A stretch of 64,000 nt of DNA, taken from positions 61,285-125,284 of the forward strand of contig NZ_JAKSXN010000006.1 in assembly GCF_022427145.1 (NCBI RefSeq), given 5' to 3'. The number at the start of each line of letters is the position of its first letter. Position 1 is the first letter of the stretch. The position numbers were made by a program, and so were the translations under genes. The notes beneath the pieces were generated by a model that ran no database searches, was not told where the DNA came from, and was given only the letters and a program-made list of their open reading frames with translations. Below are positions 44,509 to 53,556 of the stretch, piece by piece. The stretch is from Paenibacillus timonensis (lineage in GTDB: Bacteria; Bacillota; Bacilli; Paenibacillales; Paenibacillaceae).

Positions 44509-46231
44509 ATTTTCCGATCAACGCCTGCAGTTCCTCGGACAACTGACTGAGTCCTTCCATAGAAGCCATCATTTCCTGAACGCCGGCGTATTGCTCTTCG
44601 GTATGCGCGTACACCTCGCGGGAGCCATCGGCCGTTTGCTGCGCGACTCGGTCGATCGAGGAAATCGCCTGCACCACAGACTCCGATTGCGAGGACAATC
44701 GGTCAACCTGACCGGCGACCCGGCCGATCCGTCCAGCCACCTGCTCGACCGCTTGCCGGATGCGGGTGAATACCTCGCCGGCCTGATGAACCGTGGCAAT
44801 GCCGGCGGCCACTTCCTGCGAACCGGCCTGCGCCGCTTCGATCACCAGCTCCATCTCGCTGCGTACGCCTTCAACCATCTCGGCCACGCCCGCGGCCGCT
44901 GCCCCGGTCTCCGCCGACAGCTTCCGCACCTCGCCGGCGACCACGGCAAACCCTTTGCCGGCTTCCCCGGCCCGTGCCGCTTCGATCGAGGCGTTCAGCG
45001 ACAGCATCTGCGTCTGCTTGGCGATGCCGGCAATCAGCTCCGCCGCCTCCGCGATCTGCCCGGAGCGGACGCCCAGCCGTTCGATGAACGCACGCAGCTC
45101 GTCCATTTGACGCTGAATCGACGCCATCTGAGCCGCCGCCGACGCCACGATCTCCTCGCCGGCTCTCGTTTCATGCACGGCCGACGCCGATTGCTGACGA
45201 GCATCGTCCGCCAGGCCGGCCATCTCCCGGGCTCCGTCCGCCATTTCCGTCACTTGGGCCACGCCAAGTTCCACGCTTTGCACCTGCTCCTCGCTCCCTG
45301 CCGAGATTTGGCCCATGATTTCCGAAATCTCTCCAGAGGAGGCACGAAACTGCTCCGACTGGCGGCGCAACTGATCAGCCGATTCGGCAACCCGGCCGGC
45401 ATGCCGCCCCAAATTGCCAATCATGTCCTGCCAGCTGCGTCTCATGTGGTTAAACGCAGCTGCCAGTTCGCCAATCTCGTCGCGGTTTCTCACGACCGTC
45501 TCCGTAAGCGTCAAGTCGCCTTCCGCCAGTTCGCGCGCCCCCTTCACCATCACTCGCATCGGCTTGACGATCTGCCGGGACAACATGACGCCGGTCAAGA
45601 CGGCGAACACGATCGCGACGACGCCGCATAACGCCAAAATCCACATCGTCAGCGCCGATTCCTTCTGGAACTCGCCTAATTTGGCCTGAAGCTCGTTCTC
45701 CTGCAATGTCCGCAGCTCGCCGGCTCCCTCAATCATCGTATCCGACGTCGGGATCGCCCACATCAAGGCCTCCGCTTTCGCCAGATCCGGCTTGTCCGAA
45801 TGGACGTAATCCTGGACCTTCACCAACAGGCGGGCAAACGTGGCGTTGGACTCGGACAACGAGGAGGCCACCGCCTCTTGTTCCTTCCCTGCGGAAGCGC
45901 TTACGATTTCGTCGATCAACGCGCTCAGCTGCGCATTGGCTTCCGTCAGCTGCTGTTCCTTCTCGGACGCCGGCTCCACGATATACCCGAACAGCAGGCT
46001 GTTCTGGCGCTGCGTCTCGATCTCCAGCTTGGCCACTTGATCCAGGGCCGCCGTATTTTGCTGAAGCAACTCGCTATAGTTTTGATCCAGCCGGTTCAAG
46101 AACACGTAAGCCACTCCTGCAATGACTCCGACCAGCAGCGATACGGTAATAAAAGCCGCTGTCAGCTTCCGCCCCAGCGAAAATGCGTGCCGCCCGTTTC
46201 GCCGCATCCGAGAATTCCCCTGATTCTTCAT
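44498..46231 (-). CDS. Methyl-accepting chemotaxis protein with four-helix-bundle sensor
   Basis: This 577-residue protein has an ATG start 7 nt after GGGGGG. Segment 1 is [22 protein letters not shown]. The extracytoplasmic helical sensor is about 150 residues ([20 protein letters not shown]), segment 2 is [22 protein letters not shown] and the HAMP domain begins [23 protein letters not shown] in parts. The signalling tip is [20 protein letters not shown]. The end overlaps the convergent YeiH-type gene by 11 nt. A weak SigD-like match (TAAA-N14-GCCGCGGA) lies upstream near 46270. Confidence 0.93.
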   Translation of the reverse strand: MKNQGNSRMRRNGRHAFSLGRKLTAAFITVSLLVGVIAGVAYVFLNRLDQNYSELLQQNTAALDQVAKLEIETQRQNSLLFGYIVEPASEKEQQLTEANAQLSALIDEIVSASAGKEQEAVASSLSESNATFARLLVKVQDYVHSDKPDLAKAEALMWAIPTSDTMIEGAGELRTLQENELQAKLGEFQKESALTMWILALCGVVAIVFAVLTGVMLSRQIVKPMRVMVKGARELAEGDLTLTETVVRNRDEIGELAAAFNHMRRSWQDMIGNLGRHAGRVAESADQLRRQSEQFRASSGEISEIMGQISAGSEEQVQSVELGVAQVTEMADGAREMAGLADDARQQSASAVHETRAGEEIVASAAAQMASIQRQMDELRAFIERLGVRSGQIAEAAELIAGIAKQTQMLSLNASIEAARAGEAGKGFAVVAGEVRKLSAETGAAAAGVAEMVEGVRSEMELVIEAAQAGSQEVAAGIATVHQAGEVFTRIRQAVEQVAGRIGRVAGQVDRLSSQSESVVQAISSIDRVAQQTADGSREVYAHTEEQYAGVQEMMASMEGLSQLSEELQALIGKFKV

Positions 46232-46398
46232 CTATTAGCCCCCCTTGGTTTGTTCCAACGAAACAAGGGCCGCGAGACTTGTCATCCGCGGCCTATGCTT
46301 CTTCTGTTTATTCACTTGTATCATCTATCAAACCATGGCAGGAGGGGAATTCAAAATTCTCCTGTCTTCTAGCAAAATTCTCATATTTATCGCCTCTG

Positions 46399-49029
46399 CT
46401 ACGCCTTTTCCGTTTTCCCGGCCCGCATGAAGATCTTGCCGACTTCATTCAGGAGCAACGGGATCAACGCCAATAGGATCACGAGCCCCCAGTCGGCCAA
46501 GCTGAGATTTTGCACTTTAAACGCCGCGGCCAGGAACGGAATGGAGATGGAAAGAAACTGCAGCAGCAATCCGGCTACGACCGCTCCGACCAGCAGCAGG
46601 TTGGAGAACAAGCCGACCGTAAAGATCGACTTGGTCGAGCTGCGCTTCGAGAACGAGTAAAACAGCTGCGAAGCCGCCAGCACCACGAAAGCCATCGTCC
46701 GCGCATAGGTCATCACATCCTCGGGTATGTCGGCAGAACGCAACCCATACCCATGTTCGCGAAGCCCCACGTAAAAGGCAACCAGCGTCAGCGCACCGAT
46801 CAACAATCCGCCCAGCACCGCCTGCATTGCCGCTCCCCCGGCGAAAAAGCTCTCCTTCGGATCGCGCGGTTTACGTTTCATCACGTCCTTCTCGCCGGGA
46901 TCCACCCCGAGCGCAATGGCCGGCAGCGTGTCGGTGACCAGGTTGATCCAGAGGATCTGGGTCGCCAGGAGCGGCAAAGGCCAGAAGAACAGAATCGAAG
47001 CGAGGATCGCCACGATCTCCCCGAAATTGCAAGCGAGCAGGAACGTCACCGTCTTGCGAATATTGGAATAGATATTCCGTCCTTCCCGGATCGCCTGGAC
47101 GATCGTCGTAAAGTTGTCGTCCGTCAGGATCATGTCGCTGGCGCCCTTCGACACATCGGTGCCGGTAATCCCCATCGCCACGCCAATGTCCGCCGTCTTA
47201 AGCGAGGGCGCGTCATTGACGCCGTCCCCGGTCATCGAAACGATGTTGCCCTTCGCCTTGAAGGCCTTGACGATCTTCACCTTATGCTCCGGCGATACGC
47301 GGGCGAACACGCGGATGTTGTTAATTTTCTGGGCAAAAGCCTCGTCCGAAAGCTCGTCAATCTCCGCCCCGGTCATGCTCTGCTCCAGGGAGTTGGCGAT
47401 CTCCAGTTCCTTGGCGATCGCTACGGCGGTGTTCCGATGGTCGCCCGTAATCATCACCGGCGTGATCCCGGCCCGCTTCGCTTCGCGGATCGAATCCTTC
47501 ACCTCGATCCGCGGCGGATCGATCATGCCGACGAAGCCAAGGATCGTCAAATCCTGCTCCATTTCCTCCGGCGGCAGGATGCGGTCCGTATCCTTGTAAG
47601 CGGCCCCGAGCACGCGGAGCGCATCGTCCGACATCACTTCGGCCGCCTCGATGTAGCGCTGTTTCAGTTCCTCGGTCAGCGGCACGACCTCCCCGTTCAC
47701 TACGGCGGAAGTCGAAATCCGCAGCAACTGGTCGATCGCCCCTTTGGTATGAACGCGATACCCCTCCCGTGTTTGGTTGAGCGTGGACATCAGCTTACGG
47801 TCCGAATCGAAAGGCTTCTCGGAGATCCGTTTGTATTCGACCTCCAGCGATTTTTTGAGCAGGTCATGTTGCTCGCCGTAGGCAACAAGGGCAATTTCCG
47901 TCGGGTCGCCGGTGCCCTGGCCGTTCTCGTAAGTGGCGTCGGAGCAGAGCACGAACGTCTTGAGCATTTCGATCGGCGCCTCGTCTCCCAGCGGCTGCGC
48001 GGTAAAATGCTGGACGACCGTCATTTTGTTCTGGGTCAGGGTTCCGGTCTTGTCGGAGCAGATGATGTTGACCGAACCCAGCGTTTCAACGGCCGGCAAC
48101 TTCTTCACGATGGCGTTGACGCGGGACATCCGGGTTACGCCAAGCGCGAGGACGATCGCCACGATCGCCGGCAGCCCCTCCGGGATGGCCGCGACCGCAA
48201 GGCTGATCGCGGTCAGGAACAGCTCGAACAGATCCCGTCCCTGGATCAAGCCGATCACGAAAATCACGACGCAAATCCCGATGGCGATATACCCGAGCAT
48301 TTTGCCGAGCTCTTCGAGCTTTTTTTGCAACGGGGTCAACTCATGCGTATCTTCGTCCAAAATTTTGGCGATTTTGCCCATTTCGGTGTTCATGGCCGTC
48401 CCGACGACGACCCCCTCGCCGCGCCCGTAGGTCACGAGCGTGGACATGAACGCCATGTTGCTTTGGTCCCCGATCGGGGTTTGAACCTCCTCGTGCACGT
48501 CGTCCGCGTTTTTGTCCGAGGGCACGGATTCCCCGGTCAGCGCGGATTCCTCGATTTGCAGGTTCGCGCTATCGAGCAGCCGCAGGTCGGCCGGGATGAA
48601 GCGTCCGGCATCCAAAATCACGATATCGCCCGGAACGATCTCCCCGGAATCGATCTCCTTCACATCGCCGTCGCGCCGCACCAGCGATTTGGGCGTCGTC
48701 ATTTGCTGCAGCGCCTCGATGGCTTTCTCCGCTTTCTGCTCCTGGATGACCCCGATGATCGCATTCAACAGGACAACGGCCAGGATGATGACGGCATCCA
48801 TGTATTCTCCGACGATGAGCGTGACGACTGCGGCGCCGAGCAGGACGTAGATCAGCATATCCTTGAGCTGGGCGAAAAATAGCGACCACACGCTAGGCTT
48901 CGGCTTGCCCTTGATTTGGTTCGGCCCGTACTGGGACAGCCTTTTTCCGGCTTCTCCCGAGGAGAGCCCGGCTGCGGGGTCCACCTGCAATTCCTGCAGA
49001 ACGGCCTCCCGGGTTTTGGTATGCCACAT
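46399..49029 (-). CDS. Cation-transporting P-type ATPase, Ca2+/SERCA-PMR1 type
   Basis: This 876-residue protein has an ATG start after GAGGTG. It has an N-terminal cation ATPase domain (EAGKRLSQYGPNQIKGK), an actuator TGES loop (EESALTGESVPSDK), the M4 ion site AIPEGLPAIVAIVLALG and the phosphorylated Asp in SDKTGTLTQNKMTVV. The hinge is MTGDGVNDAPSLKTADIG and the large M7-M10 C-terminal domain is complete. Length and motifs match bacterial YloB-type Ca2+ pumps (about 890 residues) that export Ca2+. It stands alone, divergent from an MCP gene. Confidence 0.94.
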   Translation of the reverse strand: MWHTKTREAVLQELQVDPAAGLSSGEAGKRLSQYGPNQIKGKPKPSVWSLFFAQLKDMLIYVLLGAAVVTLIVGEYMDAVIILAVVLLNAIIGVIQEQKAEKAIEALQQMTTPKSLVRRDGDVKEIDSGEIVPGDIVILDAGRFIPADLRLLDSANLQIEESALTGESVPSDKNADDVHEEVQTPIGDQSNMAFMSTLVTYGRGEGVVVGTAMNTEMGKIAKILDEDTHELTPLQKKLEELGKMLGYIAIGICVVIFVIGLIQGRDLFELFLTAISLAVAAIPEGLPAIVAIVLALGVTRMSRVNAIVKKLPAVETLGSVNIICSDKTGTLTQNKMTVVQHFTAQPLGDEAPIEMLKTFVLCSDATYENGQGTGDPTEIALVAYGEQHDLLKKSLEVEYKRISEKPFDSDRKLMSTLNQTREGYRVHTKGAIDQLLRISTSAVVNGEVVPLTEELKQRYIEAAEVMSDDALRVLGAAYKDTDRILPPEEMEQDLTILGFVGMIDPPRIEVKDSIREAKRAGITPVMITGDHRNTAVAIAKELEIANSLEQSMTGAEIDELSDEAFAQKINNIRVFARVSPEHKVKIVKAFKAKGNIVSMTGDGVNDAPSLKTADIGVAMGITGTDVSKGASDMILTDDNFTTIVQAIREGRNIYSNIRKTVTFLLACNFGEIVAILASILFFWPLPLLATQILWINLVTDTLPAIALGVDPGEKDVMKRKPRDPKESFFAGGAAMQAVLGGLLIGALTLVAFYVGLREHGYGLRSADIPEDVMTYARTMAFVVLAASQLFYSFSKRSSTKSIFTVGLFSNLLLVGAVVAGLLLQFLSISIPFLAAAFKVQNLSLADWGLVILLALIPLLLNEVGKIFMRAGKTEKA

Positions 49030-49144
49030 GCGGCAGCACCTCTTTACTCAAATTTGGCAGGCAATGACTTACCATTATTGTAAACCACATCCACGGAAAA
49101 TTATGATGCAATCTTCCTTATAGTAAGAAGTTTGGCCAGCCTAT

Positions 49145-49171
49145 TCAAATCACGGCGAATTATGTCGATAT
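49145..49171 (+). promoter_or_regulatory. SigD-like promoter of the dCache MCP gene
   Basis: TCAA, a 15-nt spacer and GTCGATAT match the flagellar sigma consensus TAAA-N15-GCCGATAA at 9 of 12 positions. It lies 44 nt before the MCP start codon. This is the best of the MCP promoter candidates here. Confidence 0.55.
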
Positions 49172-49214
49172 TTGTAGAAACATCTTACATCATAGATTGG
49201 GGAGATCCATTGAA

Positions 49215-51317
49215 ATGTTTCGCAAACTCTCATTAGCTGTCAAATTCATGACGACCGCCGGCTTGGTCGTGGTCATTTCCTTGACCCTTCTGCTTCTCGT
49301 CAACCTGGGCCAGTCCATGGATACCAGCATGGCCAAAGGCGAATTGGAAGCCGAATTGGCCGGCAAACAATACGAAGCCGATTTCGAAAGAATGTTTATC
49401 GGCCTCAAGGTTTCTTCGGAAAGCCTGGCCAAGATGATGGTCGAGACCGGCAAGGAAGGCGATCTGTCCCGGGAAGAAGCCGTAACCCTGCTGGAGAAGG
49501 AATTGCTGAGTCACCCCGAGGTCTACGGAATCGGCATGTTGTGGGAGCCAAACGCCTTTGACGGCGCCGACGTAAAGAACGCAAACCAGGCGGCCTACAA
49601 CGACGCGAGCGGACGGTTTCTCCCTTACCTCTATAAAGAAGGGGATCAGGCGAAGCTGGCGCCCCTGGCGGATTACGGATCTCCCGACGAGCACGAGGAG
49701 TACCAAATCACGAAATCCACCGGAAAAGCGGCCTACCTCGAGCCATATACCGATGAGATCGGAGGGCATCCTGTACAAATGATGACAGCAGCCTATCCGA
49801 TACTCGATGCGTCGGGTGCTTTTCTCGGCGTTATCAAAGTGGACGTGCTGATGGATTATTTGCAAACGGCAGCAGCAAAATACACCCCGCTTGGCGGTTA
49901 CGTCGCCTTGGTGACGGAAAACGGACTTTATGCGGCCAACCCGCATGATCCCGAGTCGGTCCTCCAGCCGTACGGCGATAATCCGGAAAAAGAAGCGCTG
50001 TGGCAGCAAGTGAAAAGCGGGGCAACGCTGAAGGGCTACACCCTGAACTCCGCGGGCCGAGAGGTCCTTCGGTCATTCGAACCGGTAACCATGCCGGGGA
50101 GCGATCATGTCTGGTATACGCAGACGGCCGTAGACAAAGATGTCATTCTGAAAGATTTCACCCAGGCAAGAACGACTTCGATCGCCATGTCCGTAGGTGC
50201 GTTGGTCGTGCTTGCGGCGATTCTCGGCTTGCTGGTTTGGCGCATGGTCATTCTTCTTTTACGCCTGTTGACGGGGAAGCTGCAGCTCATGGCAGGCGGC
50301 GACCTCACGCAGAAGCTGCAAGTTCGAAGCGGCGACGAGTTTGGAAAAATGGCCGGTCATTTCAATGAAATGACCGAGAAGCTGCGCGACATGTTCCAGC
50401 TTGTTGCCGATCTATCCATGTCCGTCGGGGCGACGTCCCAGCAATTGACCGCCAGCGCCGAACAGACCGGCAAAGCTGCCGAGACGATCGCCGCCTCGAT
50501 CAGCCGCGTCGCCCAGGGTGCCCAGGACCAAAACGGTTATGCTGCCGAGTCATCGCAAGCCGTGTCCGAAATGTCCATGGGCGTGCGGCGCATTGCCGAC
50601 TCCTCCTCCGCAATCTCGGTGTCCGCGAGCGAAGTCACGTCAAGAACGAAGGAGAGCAGCGTCCAACTGGAACGGGCGGTGTCCGACATGAAGGAGCTTC
50701 AGGCGGCGACCGAAGCCACCGCCTCCTCCATCGTGCGCTTGGAAGAGCGGTCCACGGCGATCGGCGGCATGATCGAACTCATCGCCAATATCAGCACGCA
50801 AACGAACCTGCTCGCGCTGAATGCGGCGATCGAGGCCTCCCGCGTCGGCGAGCACGGACGCGGCTTCGCCGTCGTTGCCGGAGAGATCCGCAAGCTGGCC
50901 GATCAGACCAAGCAAGCCGCCGAGCAGGTTACGGAGCTGGTGGAACAAGTGCGCACCGATACCAGCGTGGCGGCGGATTCCATGGCCAAAGGCAGCGACC
51001 AGGTCGAACGGGGCGTGAAAAGCGTGACCGACAGCAACGCGATGCTGTCGCTCGTTCTGGCTGAAATCAGCAACGTCAACGACCAGTTGCAAGAAGTCTC
51101 CGCCGCGGCCGAGCAGATGACCGCAAGCACGGATCAAGTCTCCGCTAGCGTGGTGCAGTTGGCCGACATCGCTTCGGAATCGTCCGCGGAGGCGCAAAGC
51201 GTCGCCGCGGCTTCCGAGGAGCAGCTCGCCTCCATGGAGGAAATCTCCGCTTCCAGCGAAGCGCTGAGCAACATGGTGCAGGAGCTGCTGGACAAGTTGT
51301 CCCAATTTAAAATCTGA
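49215..51317 (+). CDS. Methyl-accepting chemotaxis protein with dCache sensor
   Basis: This protein has 700 residues from the ATG at 49215, with GGGGAG 10 nt upstream; a TTG at 49197 is in frame. Segment 1 is [19 protein letters not shown]. The extracytoplasmic double-Cache domain is about 270 residues ([38 protein letters not shown]), segment 2 is [20 protein letters not shown], then HAMP and the signalling domain ([20 protein letters not shown]). dCache receptors bind amino acids or organic acids directly. It is monocistronic behind a SigD-like promoter. Confidence 0.94.
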   Translation: MFRKLSLAVKFMTTAGLVVVISLTLLLLVNLGQSMDTSMAKGELEAELAGKQYEADFERMFIGLKVSSESLAKMMVETGKEGDLSREEAVTLLEKELLSHPEVYGIGMLWEPNAFDGADVKNANQAAYNDASGRFLPYLYKEGDQAKLAPLADYGSPDEHEEYQITKSTGKAAYLEPYTDEIGGHPVQMMTAAYPILDASGAFLGVIKVDVLMDYLQTAAAKYTPLGGYVALVTENGLYAANPHDPESVLQPYGDNPEKEALWQQVKSGATLKGYTLNSAGREVLRSFEPVTMPGSDHVWYTQTAVDKDVILKDFTQARTTSIAMSVGALVVLAAILGLLVWRMVILLLRLLTGKLQLMAGGDLTQKLQVRSGDEFGKMAGHFNEMTEKLRDMFQLVADLSMSVGATSQQLTASAEQTGKAAETIAASISRVAQGAQDQNGYAAESSQAVSEMSMGVRRIADSSSAISVSASEVTSRTKESSVQLERAVSDMKELQAATEATASSIVRLEERSTAIGGMIELIANISTQTNLLALNAAIEASRVGEHGRGFAVVAGEIRKLADQTKQAAEQVTELVEQVRTDTSVAADSMAKGSDQVERGVKSVTDSNAMLSLVLAEISNVNDQLQEVSAAAEQMTASTDQVSASVVQLADIASESSAEAQSVAAASEEQLASMEEISASSEALSNMVQELLDKLSQFKI

Positions 51318-51403
51318 TCGGTTCGATATCTTGCCATAAAATCGCCATAATATGAAGGCACCCGTTTAGGCCGCAACAAGATGAAAAAATGCCCGGGCTA
51401 TGC

Positions 51404-51435
51404 TACAATACTGAAATGTTAAACGGGAACGTTTA
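51404..51435 (+). promoter_or_regulatory. udk promoter -10 and leader inverted repeat
   Basis: A -10 hexamer TACAAT (51404-51409, no clear -35) is followed within the first bases of the transcript by TAAACG-GGAA-CGTTTA (51420-51435), a perfect 6-bp inverted repeat. It could be an operator or an RNA hairpin. AGGAGG and the start codon follow. Confidence 0.4.
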
Positions 51436-51466
51436 GAGGGATGTACTTAGGAGGGTATTCAATTTC

Positions 51467-52090
51467 ATGTTAATCATAGGTATCGCCGGCGGCACCGGGT
51501 CCGGGAAAACGACGGTCGCCCGTTCGGTTATCGGCCAGCTGGACACGGATAAAGTCACGTTCATCTCGCAGGACAACTACTATAAAGACCAGTCGCATCT
51601 CAGCATGTCCGAACGGGAGAAAACGAACTACGACCATCCCTTCGCCTTTGACAACGAGCTGATGGTGGAGCATCTTACCCAACTTAAGAACGGACAAGCC
51701 GCCTATGCGCCGGTGTACGATTTTACGATCCACACCCGTTCCGAGAAGACGGTGAAGCTGCTGCCGAACAACATCATTATCGTTGAGGGACTGTTCGTCC
51801 TGTATGACGAAAAGCTGCGGGAGATGCTGGACATCAAGGTGTTCGTGGACACGGACTCCGACGTACGGATCCTCCGGCGCGTGCTGCGCGACATGGAGGA
51901 ACGCGGCCGTTCGATCCATTCGATTCATCAACAGTACCTTGCAACGGTCAAGCCGATGCATGAAGCGTTTATTGAGCCGTCCAAAAAATACGCCGACCTC
52001 ATTATCCCCGAAGGCGGGCATAACGAAGTCGGCATCCAAATGCTGACCATCCTGACGGAGAAGCACTTAACCGGCGGGTTCAAAGCCTAG
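51467..52090 (+). CDS. udk: Uridine kinase
   Basis: This 207-residue protein is full length for the family and has an ATG start after AGGAGGG. It carries the P-loop GIAGGTGSGKTTVARSV (residues 5-21), FISQDNYYKDQSHL, NYDHPFAFDNELM and IIVEGLFVLYDEKLRE. It phosphorylates uridine and cytidine with GTP or ATP in pyrimidine salvage. It is monocistronic and followed by tandem repeats and a palindrome array whose last unit can act as terminator. Confidence 0.95.
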   Translation: MLIIGIAGGTGSGKTTVARSVIGQLDTDKVTFISQDNYYKDQSHLSMSEREKTNYDHPFAFDNELMVEHLTQLKNGQAAYAPVYDFTIHTRSEKTVKLLPNNIIIVEGLFVLYDEKLREMLDIKVFVDTDSDVRILRRVLRDMEERGRSIHSIHQQYLATVKPMHEAFIEPSKKYADLIIPEGGHNEVGIQMLTILTEKHLTGGFKA

Positions 52091-52121
52091 AAGGACGGGT
52101 CCTGCGCGGATGTGCGGGAAA

Positions 52122-52214
52122 GATGCGCGGAGGCATACGCTTGGCTGCGTCGCACGCCATGATGCGCTGGGGCATACGCTTGGCTGCGTCGCACGCCATG
52201 ATGCTGGGCGGCGG
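52122..52214. repeat. 39-bp tandem repeat, two copies plus a partial
   Basis: Units begin at 52122, 52161 and 52200 with GATGCGC or GATGC. The first two share GGCATACGCTTGGCTGCGTC and the following CGCACGCCAT. A unit of 39 bp keeps any frame open, but no ribosome site or recognisable protein is present. I regard it as non-coding. Confidence 0.75.
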
Positions 52215-52263
52215 TTCACCGAACCAACGCCTCGTGCAAGCCCCCCTCCCCCTGTACGTCGTG

Positions 52264-52452
52264 AAATTACTGCAAAAATGCAGTAATTTATCAACGCAAT
52301 GGCCTTCCGACTCAAAATAACTGCAAAAATACAGTTATTTAGGCCAGAGTTGGCCCAATCCGGAATAATCCGAAGAAATACCTGCACTTTTGCAGGTATT
52401 TCTTTAGTTTATCGAGTTTCCCCGAAAAAGCCTGCATTTTTGCAGGTTTTTT
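52264..52452. repeat. Array of four near-perfect TGCA-type palindromes
   Basis: Units start at 52264, 52315, 52374 and 52425 (spacing 51, 59, 51). Arms are AAATTACTGCA/TGCAGTAATTT, AAATAACTGCA/TACAGTTATTT, AAATACCTGCA/TGCAGGTATTT and AAGCCTGCA/TGCAGGTT, each with a 4-nt loop. Arm changes are compensated on the other side, which points to selection on pairing. The final hairpin is followed by a T-run and may terminate the udk transcript. The rest of the gap 52091-52478 holds no gene. Confidence 0.85.
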
Positions 52453-52478
52453 GTTTTATTGCCCCACACAGCCTACTC

Positions 52479-53090
52479 CTACGATTTCGCCTGCCGGTAC
52501 CGGCTTTTGGCCAAGGCCGAGAAGATGAAATAGAGCCCGATCAGCAGCGGGAACAACAACCAAGCGAAGCCGCGCCCCAACGCAAACGGCGTTTCGAACA
52601 GAAACGCCTGCCAAAACGAAACGCCCGTTTTCTCCCAGAGACCCGGGGTGTAATATAAAGCCTTCGGATGGGTGAACGCTGCGGCATCCACCAATCCCGT
52701 CGAGACCATGGCCACAAAAATCGGAATATAGCAGCAGGCGAGCGAGAACCACATTCGGGACAAGCGTTGGTAGCGCCCCGCCCGGGAATCGGCGTCCGAG
52801 AAAATATCATCGCTGACGGTCTCGTCAACCTTGCGGAAATACTGCGACCCGGACGACTTACTGCCGGCCACGTGCTTCCAGCCGCTGTCCTCGAACAAGG
52901 CCAGGTAGTCTTCGAAATCCGCCCGGCTTTTAAACTGACGGAAGTCGATTTTAATCACCGCATCCTCCGGTTCGGCCCGTTCAAAGGCATAGGCGACCGA
53001 CTTCCCTACCAGCGCGAATCCCCGCTTGGCCATCTCGTTCAGCCATTGCTCCTCTTTTTCAAAACCGATGAAAAATTTAATTTGCCGCAT
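52479..53090 (-). CDS. DUF2812 domain-containing membrane protein
   Basis: This 203-residue protein has an N-terminal DUF2812 region (FFIGFEKEEQWLNEMAKRGF, YAFERAEPEDAVIKIDFRQF, EDSGWKHVAGSK). Two membrane segments follow (MWFSLACCYIPIFVAMVSTGL and FAWLLFPLLIGLYFIFSALA). The gene lies 15 nt downstream of padR on the same strand, the usual PadR-DUF2812 pair. The function is unknown; it probably belongs to the regulon of its partner. Confidence 0.9.
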   Translation of the reverse strand: MRQIKFFIGFEKEEQWLNEMAKRGFALVGKSVAYAFERAEPEDAVIKIDFRQFKSRADFEDYLALFEDSGWKHVAGSKSSGSQYFRKVDETVSDDIFSDADSRAGRYQRLSRMWFSLACCYIPIFVAMVSTGLVDAAAFTHPKALYYTPGLWEKTGVSFWQAFLFETPFALGRGFAWLLFPLLIGLYFIFSALAKSRYRQAKS

Positions 53091-53105
53091 GCCGTTGCCT
53101 CCTCC

Positions 53106-53423
53106 TTAATCCCAAGACATGACGTCCCGGGTGACGTTCCTCATCTGGTTCATCCGCTCGTAATCCAGCCTTAGAATCTCCCTCCCCCGGGTCGTCATCG
53201 CGTATACCTTGCGGCGGCTGTCCGCCGTAGCTACGGGTTCAATCCACTTCAGCTTCACCAGATTGTCGATCGCCCCGTACAACGTGCCGGCCGCCATCCT
53301 TACCTGCCCGTGGCTGAGCTCCTCCACCTTCTGCAGGATCAGGTAGCCGTGCGCCGGCTCCGCCAACGCGAGCAAAATGTAATATACCGTTTCCGTTAAG
53401 GGCAAATGTTTGTCCCTGCTCAT
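53106..53423 (-). CDS. PadR family transcriptional regulator
   Basis: This protein has 105 residues from the ATG at 53423, which follows GGAGG by 10 nt. It has the winged helix (LTETVYYILLALAEPAHGYLI, VRMAAGTLYGAIDNLVKLKWI, VYAMTTRGREIL) and a short C-terminal helix of subfamily 2. It probably represses its own operon through the palindrome overlapping its promoter. It is followed by the DUF2812 gene. Confidence 0.92.
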   Translation of the reverse strand: MSRDKHLPLTETVYYILLALAEPAHGYLILQKVEELSHGQVRMAAGTLYGAIDNLVKLKWIEPVATADSRRKVYAMTTRGREILRLDYERMNQMRNVTRDVMSWD

Positions 53424-53479
53424 CGGTTTCGTCCCTCCTCCCAAGGTGGTCCTAAATATATCGTTCAACTGTATAGTTT

Positions 53480-53509
53480 AACTATATATAGTTTTACTGT
53501 ATATTGCAA
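53480..53509 (-). promoter_or_regulatory. padR promoter with overlapping 14-bp palindrome
   Basis: Reading leftwards, TTGCAA (-35, 53504-53509), a 17-nt spacer and TATAGT (-10, complement of 53481-53486) form a good promoter. The perfect palindrome AACTATATATAGTT (53480-53493) covers the -10, as expected for an autorepressor operator. Confidence 0.6.
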
Positions 53510-53510
53510 C

Positions 53511-53556
53511 AAAAAAATCCGCCCGGCTCCGTCGTCAATTGCTCCGGGCCGAGCGG
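53511..53556 (-). terminator. Terminator of germination operon 2
   Basis: On the minus strand CCGCTCGGC and GCCGGGCGG (one G-T pair) form a stem that begins inside the end of the gerB-type gene. It is followed by seven T residues. Confidence 0.75.

Noticed and set aside
46510..48882. A 790-codon plus-strand frame opposite the P-type ATPase
   Set aside because: Composition is rich in Arg, His, Asp and Gln, typical of a shadow frame, and the ATPase on the other strand is complete.
52123..52320. Small frame through the 39-bp repeats
   Set aside because: No ribosome site and no conserved features; it consists of the repeat and the palindrome array.
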